Positions 43,383 through 52,921 of a stretch of DNA of 64,000 nucleotides are shown piece by piece. This stretch comes from an uncultured Acetatifactor sp. (lineage in GTDB: Bacteria > Bacillota > Clostridia > Lachnospirales > Lachnospiraceae). The stretch covers positions 1 to 64,000 of the forward strand of contig CAKRRD010000002.1 of assembly GCA_934394815.1 (NCBI GenBank). The letters run 5' to 3'. The translations under genes and the position numbers were made by a program. Numbering within the stretch: the first letter of the stretch is position 1; each line of letters begins with the position of its first letter. Below the pieces are notes generated by a model. It was given only the letters and a program-made list of their open reading frames with translations, ran no database searches and had not been told where the DNA came from.

Positions 43383-44162
43383 CTACATCGGCTTCACATA
43401 ATAGAAAGAACTCTTTCTGTCAAAACCGATTTCGCGGTAATTCATAATCTGTTCGGTACTTCCGATGAACAGCATACCGCCTTTAGCCAGCGACCGGTAA
43501 TACTTCCGGAACACTTCATCCTTCGCCTCTTCGGTAAAATAAATCAGTACATTTCTGCACACAATCAAATCGCAATCGGAAGGATACGTGTCCTTCAGTA
43601 AATTGTGCTGGTGAAAATCCACTCTGGCCTTGATCTCGTCTGCAATTTTATAAGAGGGACCGATCTTTGTGAAGTATTTTTTCTTCAGATCCTCCGGTAC
43701 ACCTTCTATGCTTTTCTCCCCGTACAATCCGGTCTTCGCTTTCGCGATGACCTGCTTGTCCAGATCTGTCGCATAAATGTGTATCTGCTGTAAAGGAATG
43801 TGCCGTGAAAGAGCCATTACCAGTGAGTAAGGCTCATCCCCCGTAGAACAGGCAGCGCTCCAAACCTTCAGATTCTTACCAAAGCGCTGAATCAGTTCCG
43901 GGATTACGGTCTCTTCCAGGTATTTCCACTGTTCCGGATTCCGGTAGAATTCTGAGACATTAATGGTAATATACCCTACAAACTCCTCAAATAGTGCCTT
44001 ATCCGTCTTCAGTGCCTGTACATACTTGTCATAACCTACGATCTTGTGCTTGGCGATCAGGGTATCGATACGTCGTTTCATCTGCTTCTCTTTGTAAGCA
44101 TTCAGGTCAATCGTAGTCAGAGAATAAACCTCTCTTTTAAAGTACTCATAATCGTATACCAC
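43383..44162 (-). CDS. cheR: CheR-type protein-glutamate O-methyltransferase
   Basis: SAM-dependent methylation of chemoreceptor glutamates. 259 residues: N-terminal helical domain (about 1-75), then the methyltransferase fold with VSEFYRNPEQW, VWSAACSTGDEPYSLVM (SAM loop), IYATDLDKQVIAKAK and IVCRNVLIYFTEEAK. Full length, GTG start at 44162 with AGGTGG before it. It lies 24 nt after rpsA at the end of a long operon, away from other che genes. Suggests the organism is chemotactic. Confidence 0.93.
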   Translation of the reverse strand: MVYDYEYFKREVYSLTTIDLNAYKEKQMKRRIDTLIAKHKIVGYDKYVQALKTDKALFEEFVGYITINVSEFYRNPEQWKYLEETVIPELIQRFGKNLKVWSAACSTGDEPYSLVMALSRHIPLQQIHIYATDLDKQVIAKAKTGLYGEKSIEGVPEDLKKKYFTKIGPSYKIADEIKARVDFHQHNLLKDTYPSDCDLIVCRNVLIYFTEEAKDEVFRKYYRSLAKGGMLFIGSTEQIMNYREIGFDRKSSFYYVKPM

Positions 44163-44186
44163 AAATATCTACCACCTAACGGTTGA

Positions 44187-45326
44187 TTATTCTTCTGTTT
44201 CTGCTGCGATAACAGCGTCGATATCAACAGATACAACGTCTGCATCGGACTCTTCCTCTGCCTCAGCGGGTTCGGGAGCGGTCAGGGCTTTTACGCTCAG
44301 GGAAATCTTATGATCTGCCTCGTTGAAATCTACAACTCTGGCAGTCACTTCATCACCGACATTCAGTACATCAGAGGGCTTCTCGATGTGCTCTCTGGCA
44401 ATCTGGGATACATGAAGCAGTGCATCCACACCGGGCTCTAACTCTACAAAAGCACCGAAGTCAGTCATTCTTGCAACCTTACCGGTTACTACGTTACCAA
44501 CTGCATACTTCTCTGCTGCGTTCTTCCAGGGGTTGGCATCATCAAATTTCAGAGACAGTGCAATCTTGCTGCCGTTGATTTCCTTGATCAGGACTTTCAG
44601 CTTGTCACCAACCTTGAATACCTTCTTGGGATGTTCAACTCTGCCCCAGGACATCTCGGAGATGTGAAGCAGTCCGTCTGCACCACCCAGATCGATGAAT
44701 GCGCCGAAATCGGTTACATTTTTAACAACACCTTCTACGATGTCGCCCTCTTTGATCTTCTCAAAGAGTTCCTTCTGCATCTCAGCCTTTCTGGCTACGA
44801 TGAGCTGCTTGCGGTCACCGATATATCTTCTTCTCTTGGGATTGTACTCGCTGATAACGAATTCAATCTCCTGTCCTGCATACTTGGTCAGATCCTTCTC
44901 ATAAGTATCGGATACCAGACTTGCAGGGATGAAAATTCTCACTTCGTCCACAATCACGCTTAAGCCGCCGTCCAGTACCTGGGAAACGGTTGCCTTCAGA
45001 ACCTCGTGGTTGTTGAATGCTTCTTCGATTCTCTTGTTGCCTCTGTCAGCAGCAAGACGCTTGTAGGTAAGGAGAACCTGTCCCTCACCGTCATTTACTT
45101 TCAGAACCTTGACTTCCATGGTGTCACCGATCTTGGCAACCGTGGTAAGATCCACGCTGGAGTCGTTGGTGTATTCGTTCTTGGTAAGAATACCGTCAGA
45201 CTTGTATCCGATGTTCAGAATGATCTCTTCCGGTTTCACATCGATGACTGTACCTTCGACTACCTCTCCTGCATGTATTGTCTTTAATGATTCTTCCAGC
45301 ATTTGTTCAAAAGTTAATTCTGACAT
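44187..45326 (-). CDS. rpsA: S1 RNA-binding domain protein, ribosomal protein S1 family
   Basis: 379 residues with four S1 domains: about 20-90, 110-185, 190-265 and 275-350, the last two with GAFIDLGGADGLLHISEMSW and GAFVELEPGVDALLHVSQIA. The first two are more divergent. An acidic tail ends the protein. Clostridial S1 of four domains is shorter than the six-domain E. coli form. AGGAGG 9 nt before ATG at 45326; the frame can be extended 6 codons. The start lies inside ispH, overlapping it by 20 nt in another frame. Confidence 0.93.
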   Translation of the reverse strand: MSELTFEQMLEESLKTIHAGEVVEGTVIDVKPEEIILNIGYKSDGILTKNEYTNDSSVDLTTVAKIGDTMEVKVLKVNDGEGQVLLTYKRLAADRGNKRIEEAFNNHEVLKATVSQVLDGGLSVIVDEVRIFIPASLVSDTYEKDLTKYAGQEIEFVISEYNPKRRRYIGDRKQLIVARKAEMQKELFEKIKEGDIVEGVVKNVTDFGAFIDLGGADGLLHISEMSWGRVEHPKKVFKVGDKLKVLIKEINGSKIALSLKFDDANPWKNAAEKYAVGNVVTGKVARMTDFGAFVELEPGVDALLHVSQIAREHIEKPSDVLNVGDEVTARVVDFNEADHKISLSVKALTAPEPAEAEEESDADVVSVDIDAVIAAETEE

Positions 45327-46167
45327 AATTTTGAACCTCCTCAATTAATTTATTTGGGGTGGAAGCCCCCGCGGTAATACCCACTAGTCGAACAGCTTTA
45401 GGTAGATCTAAATGCAAGTCATCCAGTGTCTGTATAAAATAGGTGTGCTCACATTCCCTTTGGCAGATCTCGTAGAGCTTTCTGCTGTTGGAACTGTGCC
45501 TCCCTCCTATCACAATCATAACGTCAGCTTCCGCTGCAATGGCCTTTGCCGATCGCTGTCGCTCTTCTGTAGCATTACAGATAGTGTTCACAACACTATC
45601 ATTGTAACCTTTTTTTTCAAAAATTTCAACTATATATTGAAATTTATTGTAGTTATATGTCGTCTGAGACACAATACAGAGCTTTTCCCCTTCCGTTTTC
45701 ACAAAATGATCCGCCTGTTCGGGAGTTTCCAGAACGGTTACCGGCCCCTGGCACCAGCCGACGATGCCCTCTACTTCCGGGTGTTTCGGATCCCCAACGA
45801 CGATCACATGATACCCTTCTGCGCTTTTCCGCTCCACGATACGATGGATCTTTTTTACAAAGGGGCAGGTGGCGTCAATACATTCCAGGCCGTTCGTCTC
45901 CATGATGTCATAGATCTCTTTTGCCACTCCGTGAGCGCGGATGATCACGGTGGGGACGTTTCTCCCGGCTTTCAGATTTTTCAGTTCCTCTTTGCTCTCC
46001 AGAACTTTTACTCCTTTTTCCGCCAGTTCCCGGACCACTTCCTCGTTGTGCACGATGGGACCATAGGTATAAATAGTCTTCCCGTTTTTTAATTGTTCAT
46101 ACACGGTATCCACCGCACGTTTTACACCGAAGCAGAAACCCGCGCAGTCTGCCAGTCTTACCTCCAT
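45307..46167 (-). CDS. ispH: 4-hydroxy-3-methylbut-2-enyl diphosphate reductase
   Basis: Last step of the MEP isoprenoid pathway, a 4Fe-4S enzyme. 286 residues. The three cluster cysteines are in ADCAGFCFGVKRAVD, CIDATCPFVKK and NTICNATEERQ; VVVGDPKHPEVEG-like (IVVGDPKHPEVEGIVGW) and GGRHSSNSRKL are also conserved. It starts 14 nt after cmk and its 3' end overlaps rpsA. Many clostridial genomes fuse IspH and S1; here the TGA at the end of the ispH frame separates them. Confidence 0.95.
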   Translation of the reverse strand: MEVRLADCAGFCFGVKRAVDTVYEQLKNGKTIYTYGPIVHNEEVVRELAEKGVKVLESKEELKNLKAGRNVPTVIIRAHGVAKEIYDIMETNGLECIDATCPFVKKIHRIVERKSAEGYHVIVVGDPKHPEVEGIVGWCQGPVTVLETPEQADHFVKTEGEKLCIVSQTTYNYNKFQYIVEIFEKKGYNDSVVNTICNATEERQRSAKAIAAEADVMIVIGGRHSSNSRKLYEICQRECEHTYFIQTLDDLHLDLPKAVRLVGITAGASTPNKLIEEVQNYVRINF

Positions 46168-46181
46168 AGCATTTCCCCCGC

Positions 46182-46841
46182 CTAACCGATTAGTTCCACG
46201 ATCCGGTCGATAACCTGTTCGATGGTCATGTCGGAGGTATCTACCAGTACCGCATCTTCCGCCTGTTTTAACGGAGAAGTCTCTCTGTGCATATCCCTGT
46301 AATCTCTCTCCTCGATATCCTGACGGATCTTCTCCAGATCACAGGTCTCTCCTTTGGCGGTCAGCTCGTCATATCTTCTTCTGGCTCTGACCATGCTGCT
46401 GGCGGTCAGATAAATCTTGACCTGTGCATTGGGTAATACTACGGTGCCGATATCCCGGCCATCCATGATCACGTCGCTTTTTGCTGCCAGTGCCTGCTGC
46501 AGTTCTACCAGCTTGGTGCGGACTGCAGGCTGTGCGCTGGTGTTGGAGGCCATATTGCCCACCTCCTCGGTGCGCAGATAGGCATTGACATTCTCACCGT
46601 TCAATAAAACGACCTGTTCCCCGTCTACATATTGAATAGTGATGTCCGCCTCCCTGCATTTAGCGGCGATAGCCGCAGCATCTGTGGGATCCACGCCTTC
46701 TCTCAGCATAAACAGTGCCATGGCACGATACATTGCTCCGGTATCCACATAGATAAATCCCTTTTTCTTTGCCACCGCTCTGGCAATGGTACTTTTTCCG
46801 GCGCCTGCCGGGCCGTCGATTGCTACATTAAAACTCATCAT
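46182..46841 (-). CDS. cmk: Cytidylate kinase
   Basis: Phosphorylates CMP and dCMP. 219 residues. Walker A IDGPAGAGKSTIARAVAKK at the N terminus, YVDTGAMYRAMALF, MDGRDIGTVVLPNAQVKIYL and the LID arginines in RARRRYDEL. Two ATGs in a row; GAGG is 5 or 8 nt before them, so the second (46838) may be the start used. Middle of the operon flavoprotein - cmk - ispH - rpsA. Confidence 0.96.
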   Translation of the reverse strand: MMSFNVAIDGPAGAGKSTIARAVAKKKGFIYVDTGAMYRAMALFMLREGVDPTDAAAIAAKCREADITIQYVDGEQVVLLNGENVNAYLRTEEVGNMASNTSAQPAVRTKLVELQQALAAKSDVIMDGRDIGTVVLPNAQVKIYLTASSMVRARRRYDELTAKGETCDLEKIRQDIEERDYRDMHRETSPLKQAEDAVLVDTSDMTIEQVIDRIVELIG

Positions 46842-46910
46842 CTTATCCTCTTTTCTTCGTATCTATTATTTATTAATTACCATGAAATCCTGTTTTTTGC
46901 AACGATATGG

Positions 46911-48164
46911 TCACTGGATATTGTCACCCGCCAGATGTCCCGTAGACCAGGCAATCTGCAGATTAAAGCCACCTGTCATGGCATCCAGATCCAGTACCTC
47001 TCCTGCAAAATACAGATGCGCTACGTGTTTGGATTCCATGGTGGAAGGATTGACATCCTTTACCGAGATTCCGCCCTGTGTGATGATCGCTTCCGCAAAA
47101 GATCTCGTTCCCGTCACCGTCATGGGCAGTGCCCTGATCAGCGCACCGAAAGCCTTTCTCTCTTCCCTGCTGATCTCGTTTGCCTTCTTCTCCGGAGAGA
47201 TCCCGGACAGTTCTATCATAACAGGAATCAGCTTTGCCGGGAACAGGTGATCCAGAGCATTTTTAAACTGTTTGTTTTTCGCTTCCTCAAAATCCCGAAG
47301 CAATCGTTTGTCCAGCTGTTCCGGTGTCAGTGCCGGTTTCAGATTCAGGAAAAGTTTTATCTCTTCACCGTCCTTACGTTTCAAAACATTTTTTGAGTAG
47401 AAACTGCTGGCCGATAAAATCAAAGGGCCGCTGACACCAAAATGAGTAAACAGCATCTCACCGAAGCCCTCATACCAGGTCTTCTTCCCGCATAGCATCC
47501 GGATCTCCACATTTTTTAAGGAAAGTCCCATCAGTTCCCTGCACCAGGGTTCCCGGATCTCTAACGGCACCAGCGCGGGCCTGCGCTGCGTCACTTTGTG
47601 TCCCGTCTCCTCCGCAAAGCGATAGCCGTCCCCGGTGGAACCGGTACTGGCATAGGAGCAGCCTCCGGTACAGACAATGCAGTCATCCGCTGCAATTTTC
47701 CTACGATCTGCGCATTCCACGCCACAGAAGGAAACTTTCCCCGCCGTTTCCTTCGTCAGTATCTTCTTCACCTCGGTATGCAGCTGCACATCCACCTGAT
47801 ATTTACGCAGTTCCCGCTGCAGCGCCGCAATTACGTCCGAAGAATGATCGGATACGGGAAATACCCGGTCTCCCCGCTCTGTCTTTAAAGGACACCCTGC
47901 CTGCTCCAGCAGATCACATACCTGTATATTGTCAAAGCCGTAAAAAGCACTGTACAGGAACTTTTCATTGGTACAGACATTCTGGAACAATACATCCATA
48001 TCCGCCGCATTGGTCACATTGCAGCGGCCTTTTCCTGTGATAAACAGCTTTTTTCCCAGTTTTTCGTTTTTTTCCAAAAGGGTTACCTTATGCCCGCGTT
48101 TTGCTGCCGCAATGGCAGCCATCATGCCGGCAGCACCACCGCCGACTACTATCACCTTACTCAT
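46911..48164 (-). CDS. HI0933-family NAD(P)/FAD-dependent oxidoreductase
   Basis: Flavoprotein of unknown physiological reaction. 417 residues. N-terminal FAD site VIVVGGGAAGMMAAIAAAKRG, TGKGRCNVTN (family signature), VCTGGCSYASTGSTGDGY and the C-terminal YFAGEVLDLDAMTGGFNLQIA. Bile-acid reductase BaiN belongs to this large family, but most members are housekeeping proteins of unknown role, so no bile-acid claim is made. It lies 39 nt after rpiR and 69 nt before cmk. Confidence 0.88.
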   Translation of the reverse strand: MSKVIVVGGGAAGMMAAIAAAKRGHKVTLLEKNEKLGKKLFITGKGRCNVTNAADMDVLFQNVCTNEKFLYSAFYGFDNIQVCDLLEQAGCPLKTERGDRVFPVSDHSSDVIAALQRELRKYQVDVQLHTEVKKILTKETAGKVSFCGVECADRRKIAADDCIVCTGGCSYASTGSTGDGYRFAEETGHKVTQRRPALVPLEIREPWCRELMGLSLKNVEIRMLCGKKTWYEGFGEMLFTHFGVSGPLILSASSFYSKNVLKRKDGEEIKLFLNLKPALTPEQLDKRLLRDFEEAKNKQFKNALDHLFPAKLIPVMIELSGISPEKKANEISREERKAFGALIRALPMTVTGTRSFAEAIITQGGISVKDVNPSTMESKHVAHLYFAGEVLDLDAMTGGFNLQIAWSTGHLAGDNIQ

Positions 48165-48203
48165 TTCTGTCCTCTTTTACCGAAATTTCTGCTGTTATTT
48201 CTC

Positions 48204-49124
48204 TTATTTTTCCTTGCGCCGCAGAGAATAATCCAGCATCGGTTCATCATCTATAAAATCGATCTCATCATTCAGATACACCTGATAATTGTTCCAGGTC
48301 TCTTCCAATGTCTCCAGATTCCTGCGCACCTGTTCCGGACATTTCAGACACAGCGCCACCACCAGGGCATTGATCACGCTTAAAGGAGCCACCAGTGAAT
48401 CCACCACCGACACCATGTCGCTTCTGGCCAGCAGATTACAGGACGAATACAGGTTCATGGGGGAATGGATGCTGTCGGTAATGGCAATCACCTTGGCATT
48501 TCGGTCATTGGCAAACTCCATGGCTTTCAGCGTCCGCATGGAATATCTGGGAAAACTGATGCCGATAAAACAATCCCGCGGTCCGATATGGATCATCTGT
48601 TCAAAGGTCTCACTGACACTGGTAGTATTCAGCAGAAATACTTTGCCCCGGATCATATTCAGATAAAAATGTAAAAACGCCGCCAGCGGCTCATTGCTGC
48701 GAAGCCCCATGATATAAATGGTCTCCGATTCCAGGATCGTCGTCACAGCAGATTCAAACGCCGCCGGATCCAGATTATCTATGGTATCCTGGATTTTCTC
48801 AATGTCCGCACTGAGCACGGAAGTCAGGATCTCCGACTGGGAACTTCTGCCGTATTTGGCATCCATCTTCGGTATGCCGTTGAGTTTTCCCTGCACGCAG
48901 CTTTCCAGAGCCTTCTGGAATTTCGGATAGCCGTCGTAACCGATGCCCGCTGCGAAACGCACGACCGTGGATTCACTGATTCCCAGCGTCTCTCCCAGCT
49001 TTGCTGCCGTCATGAATACCGCCTGGTCGTAATGCTCCGATATATAGTCTGCAATGGCTTTGTGGCCTTTGCTCATTTTTGCATAATGTTCATTCATCCG
49101 GGTAAAAACATCATATTCTGCCAC
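48204..49124 (-). CDS. MurR/RpiR family transcriptional regulator
   Basis: 306 residues: N-terminal helix-turn-helix of the RpiR type (TAAKLGETLGISESTVVRFA, about residues 38-57) and a C-terminal SIS sugar-phosphate domain (IYIMGLRSNEPLAAFLHFY, CFIGISFPRYSMRTLKAMEFA). Senses a phosphosugar or amino-sugar in known members. No sugar genes are adjacent, so the target is unknown. It starts 5 nt after tetR. Confidence 0.9.
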   Translation of the reverse strand: MAEYDVFTRMNEHYAKMSKGHKAIADYISEHYDQAVFMTAAKLGETLGISESTVVRFAAGIGYDGYPKFQKALESCVQGKLNGIPKMDAKYGRSSQSEILTSVLSADIEKIQDTIDNLDPAAFESAVTTILESETIYIMGLRSNEPLAAFLHFYLNMIRGKVFLLNTTSVSETFEQMIHIGPRDCFIGISFPRYSMRTLKAMEFANDRNAKVIAITDSIHSPMNLYSSCNLLARSDMVSVVDSLVAPLSVINALVVALCLKCPEQVRRNLETLEETWNNYQVYLNDEIDFIDDEPMLDYSLRRKEK

Positions 49125-49129
49125 GGTTC

Positions 49130-49705
49130 TTAACCTCTCGTTGTCTCATGGTAAAAAGCATAGTAGGAATGCTCCAGAAGCTGCATGGTCTGCAGATCCG
49201 TCAGATCGTAATCTCCGGTCAGTGACATACAGGCTGCCCCGTGAATTAAGATCCACATTTTCATAAACAGATCCCGGGGATCCGGACATCCTGCCACTCT
49301 GGCCAGATTGATCTCATAGACCACATTTCCGGCATCCCCGTTCAGAATCTCATACATGCTTTTTTTCTTATGTCTGCCGTCCTCATTATCCGATACGAAA
49401 AGGAGTTCAAACAAATGCCTTTCCTCTCTTGCAAAGGCTATGTAGGCCATACCCAGATTGGCAAAAGGAGTCTTGCCGGTACGGGGATACAGGCTGTAAT
49501 AATCCAGAAAATAAGCTGCTGTTCTCTCGTAGACTGCATCCCACAGTTCTTCCATATTCTTATATACCCGGAAAATAGGCTGTGTGGAACATCCTGCTTT
49601 CGCCGCTACCTTTCTGGCCGTCACATTGGCAAATCCTTCTTCCCTTGTCATGGCAAATGCCGTATCCAGGATTTTATCAATCGTGATGATCTCTTTACGA
49701 GCCAT
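49130..49705 (-). CDS. TetR family transcriptional regulator
   Basis: 191 residues. N-terminal helix-turn-helix domain ILDTAFAMTREEGFANVTAR, VAAKAGCSTQPIFRVYKNMEE, and a C-terminal TetR_C-like ligand domain (HLFELLFVSDNE, MWILIHGAACMSLTGD). ATG at 49705 with GAGAGGG before it. First gene of the operon that ends with cheR; an inverted repeat on its promoter suggests autoregulation. Confidence 0.88.
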   Translation of the reverse strand: MARKEIITIDKILDTAFAMTREEGFANVTARKVAAKAGCSTQPIFRVYKNMEELWDAVYERTAAYFLDYYSLYPRTGKTPFANLGMAYIAFAREERHLFELLFVSDNEDGRHKKKSMYEILNGDAGNVVYEINLARVAGCPDPRDLFMKMWILIHGAACMSLTGDYDLTDLQTMQLLEHSYYAFYHETTRG

Positions 49706-49753
49706 AATCCCTCTCATTCCGCTGTTCGTATACAGCAAACGACGTTTTCTTCT

Positions 49754-49795
49754 ATAACACTTGTTATTTTAGTGGCTGAATACCACTTTTGTCAA
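49754..49795 (-). promoter_or_regulatory. Promoter with inverted-repeat operator before tetR
   Basis: TTGACA (49790-49795), 18 nt, TAAAAT (49766-49771) on the minus strand. ATAACA-NN-TGTTAT (49754-49767) starts on the -10 box and covers the expected start of transcription, a plausible TetR operator. Confidence 0.65.
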
Positions 49796-49813
49796 TAGTC
49801 CATCTAACAAAAA

Positions 49814-49840
49814 GCCGCACGGTTATGGCAACCGTGCGGC
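49814..49840 (-). terminator. Terminator of the carboxyltransferase operon
   Basis: 11-bp stem GCCGCACGGTT / AACCGTGCGGC followed by TTTTTG on the minus strand, 19 nt after the stop of the oadA-like gene. Confidence 0.9.
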
Positions 49841-49859
49841 ATCTTTATTGAGAAATTAT

Positions 49860-51287
49860 TTATACAGGGTATGCACCGTTTTTGGTGTCAGCCTGGGTCA
49901 TATCAACCTTTTCCTGCTGTGCCTGACGATATTTGAAGAAGTCGGTGGCAACCTGAGGGAACAGAGCGTAGCTTAATACGTCCTCATCCTGCTGTTTCCA
50001 TTCCTTCATTTCGCCTTCCAGCTTATCCATCTCGTTGTCGAGCAGATCAGCGTAACGGCAGGTGATTCTCTCCTCACCGGGGATAACCTTGTCGATAACT
50101 TCCTGGCTCATGGGCTTAACGGTCTGGCCGTACTCACCACGAAGCACTGCCTTGGTCTCCTTGGTAGCCATCTTGTAACGTTCACCGAGCAGTACATTGA
50201 AGACTGCCTGCGTACCAACGATCTGGGAAGAAGGAGTCACCAGAGGGGGCTCACCCAGATCCTTACGAACCTTGGGGATCTCCTTCAGTACATCGTAGTA
50301 TCTGTCTTCTGCATTCTGCTCCTTCAGCTGGCTTACCATGTTGGAAAGCATACCGCCGGGTACCTGATACAGCAGTGTCTTGATATCAACACCCATAACC
50401 TTGGGATTCAGAAGACCGTTAGCCAGGCACTCGTCTCTGTAAGGTCTGAAGTAATCAGCAATCTCAGCTAACAGGTTCTGATCCAGACCGGTATCGTAAG
50501 GGGTTCCCTTGAAGGTCTCGACCATAACCTCGGTAGCAGGCTGTGAAGTACCCATAGCGAAGGGACTCATGGCGGTATCGATCACATCAACACCGGCCTC
50601 TACTGCCTTCAGGTAAGTCATGCTTGCAACACCGGAAGTATAGTGGGTATGCAGCTGGATGGGAAGCTTGGTAACTTCCTTCATAGCCTTGATCAGTTCA
50701 GCAGCCTTGTAAGGTACTAACAGACCGGCCATATCCTTGATACAGATGGAATCTGCACCCATCTCTTCGATCTTCTTCGCCATGCCGGTCCAGTACTCTA
50801 AGGTGTAAGCATCGCCCAGGGTGTAAGCCAGAGCAACCTGTGCTTCACCTCTGCCTTCCTGTGCCTTGAACTTATTGGTAGCATTTACTGCTTCCTGTAA
50901 GTTGCGCAGATCGTTCAGGCAGTCGAAGATACGAATGATATCAATACCGTTGGAGATGGACTTCTGTACGAAGTAATCTACCACGTCATCTGCATAAGGT
51001 CTGTAACCTAAAATGTTCTGTCCACGGAACAGCATCTGTAACTTGGTGTTCTTGAAGCCGTCACGCAGCTTTCTCAGTCTGTCCCAGGGATCTTCCTTCA
51101 GGAAACGAAGGGATGCATCAAAGGTAGCACCGCCCCAGCACTCTACGGAATGATAACCAACTTTATCCATCTTATCTACGATAGGAAGCATGAATTCGGT
51201 CGGCATTCTGGTAGCGATCAGAGACTGATGTGCATCACGTAAAACAGTTTCCGTAATCTTAATCGGTTTCTTTTCAATTTCTGACAT
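49860..51287 (-). CDS. Carboxyltransferase subunit, oxaloacetate decarboxylase alpha / 5S type
   Basis: Transfers CO2 between an oxo acid (oxaloacetate/pyruvate) and biotin. 475 residues. TIM-barrel with VLRDAHQSLIATRMPTEFM at the N terminus, VECWGGATFDASLRFL, MLFRGQNILGYRPYADDVV, CIKDMAGLLVPY (metal Lys neighbourhood) and LHTHYTSGVASMTYLKA (metal His). It ends after the post-barrel helical domain and has no biotin domain; the carrier is a separate gene. Last of the operon mmdA-oadG-bccP-oadB-oadA. Known equivalents are Klebsiella OadA N-part and transcarboxylase 5S. Confidence 0.92.
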   Translation of the reverse strand: MSEIEKKPIKITETVLRDAHQSLIATRMPTEFMLPIVDKMDKVGYHSVECWGGATFDASLRFLKEDPWDRLRKLRDGFKNTKLQMLFRGQNILGYRPYADDVVDYFVQKSISNGIDIIRIFDCLNDLRNLQEAVNATNKFKAQEGRGEAQVALAYTLGDAYTLEYWTGMAKKIEEMGADSICIKDMAGLLVPYKAAELIKAMKEVTKLPIQLHTHYTSGVASMTYLKAVEAGVDVIDTAMSPFAMGTSQPATEVMVETFKGTPYDTGLDQNLLAEIADYFRPYRDECLANGLLNPKVMGVDIKTLLYQVPGGMLSNMVSQLKEQNAEDRYYDVLKEIPKVRKDLGEPPLVTPSSQIVGTQAVFNVLLGERYKMATKETKAVLRGEYGQTVKPMSQEVIDKVIPGEERITCRYADLLDNEMDKLEGEMKEWKQQDEDVLSYALFPQVATDFFKYRQAQQEKVDMTQADTKNGAYPV

Positions 51288-51330
51288 TACGAATATCCTC
51301 CATAATAATATTTTCTATAATTAGTTAGCT

Positions 51331-52482
51331 TTAAAATACCCCGAAGATGGCCATGAAGGTACCGGCTGCTACGGCAGTACCGATAACACCTGCCACGTTA
51401 GGACCCATAGCATGCATCAGCAGGAAGTTGGTAGGATCAGATTCAGCACCAACCTTCTGGGATACACGGGCTGCCATGGGAACTGCGGATACACCTGCGG
51501 AACCGATCAGAGGATTGATCTTGCCGCCGGACATTACGCACATCAGTTTACCGAACAGAACACCTGCAGCGGTACCGAACATGAAGGCGATCAGACCCAG
51601 AGCTACGATTTTCAGGGTATCAGCATTCAGGAATGCTTCTGCACTGGTGGTAGCACCTACGGAAGTACCTAACAGGATAACTACGATGTACATCAGAGCG
51701 TTGGATGCGGTCTCTGTCAGCTGACGGACAACGCCGGACTCACGGAACAGGTTACCCAGCATCAGCATACCTACCAGAGGAGCTGTGGTGGGAAGGATCA
51801 GACATACAACGATGGTAACAACGATGGGGAACAGGATCTTCTCCAGCTTGGATACGGGGCGAAGCTGACCCATCTTGATCTTTCTCTCCTTCTCAGTGGT
51901 GAGAAGCTTCATGATAGGGGGCTGGATAATGGGAACCAGTGACATATAGGAATATGCTGCCACTGCGATAGGTCCCAGGATCGCCGTCTGTCCCAGCTTA
52001 CCAGCTAAGAAGATGGAGGTAGGGCCGTCAGCACCACCGATGATGGAGATTGCTGCAGCAGCCTTATCGTTGAATCCCAGCCAGATTGCTCCGAAGTATG
52101 CTGCAAAGATACCGAACTGCGCAGCTGCTCCCAGAAGGAAGCTCTTGGGATTCGCAATCAGAGGACCAAAGTCTGTCATGGCACCTACACCCATGAAAAT
52201 CAGGGAAGGCAGGATTGCCAGTTCATCCAGCTTGTAGAAATAATACAGTAAGCCGCCGGCACCGTTTGCTGCATTTTCGGGGTGCAGCATGATATCGGGG
52301 TAAATGTTTACCAACAGCATACCGAACGCTATCGGGAGTAAGAGCAAAGGCTCGAACTCATGACGGATAGCTAAATAAAGGAAAAAGCATGCAACCAGAA
52401 TCATGACATAGTTTCCCCAGGTCAGGTTAAAAAACGCTGTCTGATGAATCAGGTTGTTAAGCGTACTAGCTATATATTCCAT
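51331..52482 (-). CDS. oadB: Sodium-pumping decarboxylase beta subunit
   Basis: Integral membrane subunit that decarboxylates carboxybiotin and exports sodium. 383 residues with about nine to eleven TM segments. Motifs [37 protein letters not shown] and [22 protein letters not shown] carry the conserved Asp, Gly and Ser/Asn/Arg residues linked to sodium movement. AGGAGG lies 8 nt before the ATG. Shared by oxaloacetate, methylmalonyl-CoA and glutaconyl-CoA decarboxylases, so it does not fix the substrate. Confidence 0.93.
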   Translation of the reverse strand: MEYIASTLNNLIHQTAFFNLTWGNYVMILVACFFLYLAIRHEFEPLLLLPIAFGMLLVNIYPDIMLHPENAANGAGGLLYYFYKLDELAILPSLIFMGVGAMTDFGPLIANPKSFLLGAAAQFGIFAAYFGAIWLGFNDKAAAAISIIGGADGPTSIFLAGKLGQTAILGPIAVAAYSYMSLVPIIQPPIMKLLTTEKERKIKMGQLRPVSKLEKILFPIVVTIVVCLILPTTAPLVGMLMLGNLFRESGVVRQLTETASNALMYIVVILLGTSVGATTSAEAFLNADTLKIVALGLIAFMFGTAAGVLFGKLMCVMSGGKINPLIGSAGVSAVPMAARVSQKVGAESDPTNFLLMHAMGPNVAGVIGTAVAAGTFMAIFGVF

Positions 52483-52522
52483 TTGATGACCTCCTGTTGT
52501 TTATAGAGCTGATGTAAAATGC

Positions 52523-52894
52523 TTAGTTCAGAGTTGCCAGAACTGCACCAGCCTCAACAGTATCACCAACTGCAACGTCAATGCTTGCTACAGTGCCGTC
52601 TTCGGGAGCTACTACAGGGATCTCCATCTTCATAGCTTCCAGAATGATGACAGCATCACCCTTCTTAACAGCCTGTCCAACACTTGCCTCTAACTTGAAG
52701 ATTTTACCAGCTGCACCGGCCTCAACCTTGATGCTGCCTGCTGCGCCGCTTGCCTTGGGAGCTGCTGCAGGAGCCTTGGGTGCTGCCTTGGGAGCTGCGG
52801 GAGCCTTTGCTGCTACGGGTGCTCCGGTAGATGCGCCCTCTTCTACTACTACATCATATACGTTGCCATTTACGGTAATGGTATAATTTTTCAT
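52523..52894 (-). CDS. Biotin carrier protein (biotinyl/lipoyl domain)
   Basis: 123 residues. N-terminal short beta segment (KNYTITVNGNVYDVVVEEG), an Ala/Pro/Lys hinge (about 25-50), and the biotinyl domain with the modified lysine in LEAMKMEIPV (Lys89). Carries CO2 between the two carboxyltransferases and the beta subunit. Lies between oadB and oadG genes with an AGGAGG site. Confidence 0.93.
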   Translation of the reverse strand: MKNYTITVNGNVYDVVVEEGASTGAPVAAKAPAAPKAAPKAPAAAPKASGAAGSIKVEAGAAGKIFKLEASVGQAVKKGDAVIILEAMKMEIPVVAPEDGTVASIDVAVGDTVEAGAVLATLN

Positions 52895-52921
52895 TTTAAT
52901 ATCCTCCTAACGTTTTTACGA

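Noticed and set aside
46911..48164. Bile-acid reductase BaiN
   Set aside because: Only family-level similarity is visible and there is no bai gene context; the gene sits with cmk and ispH.
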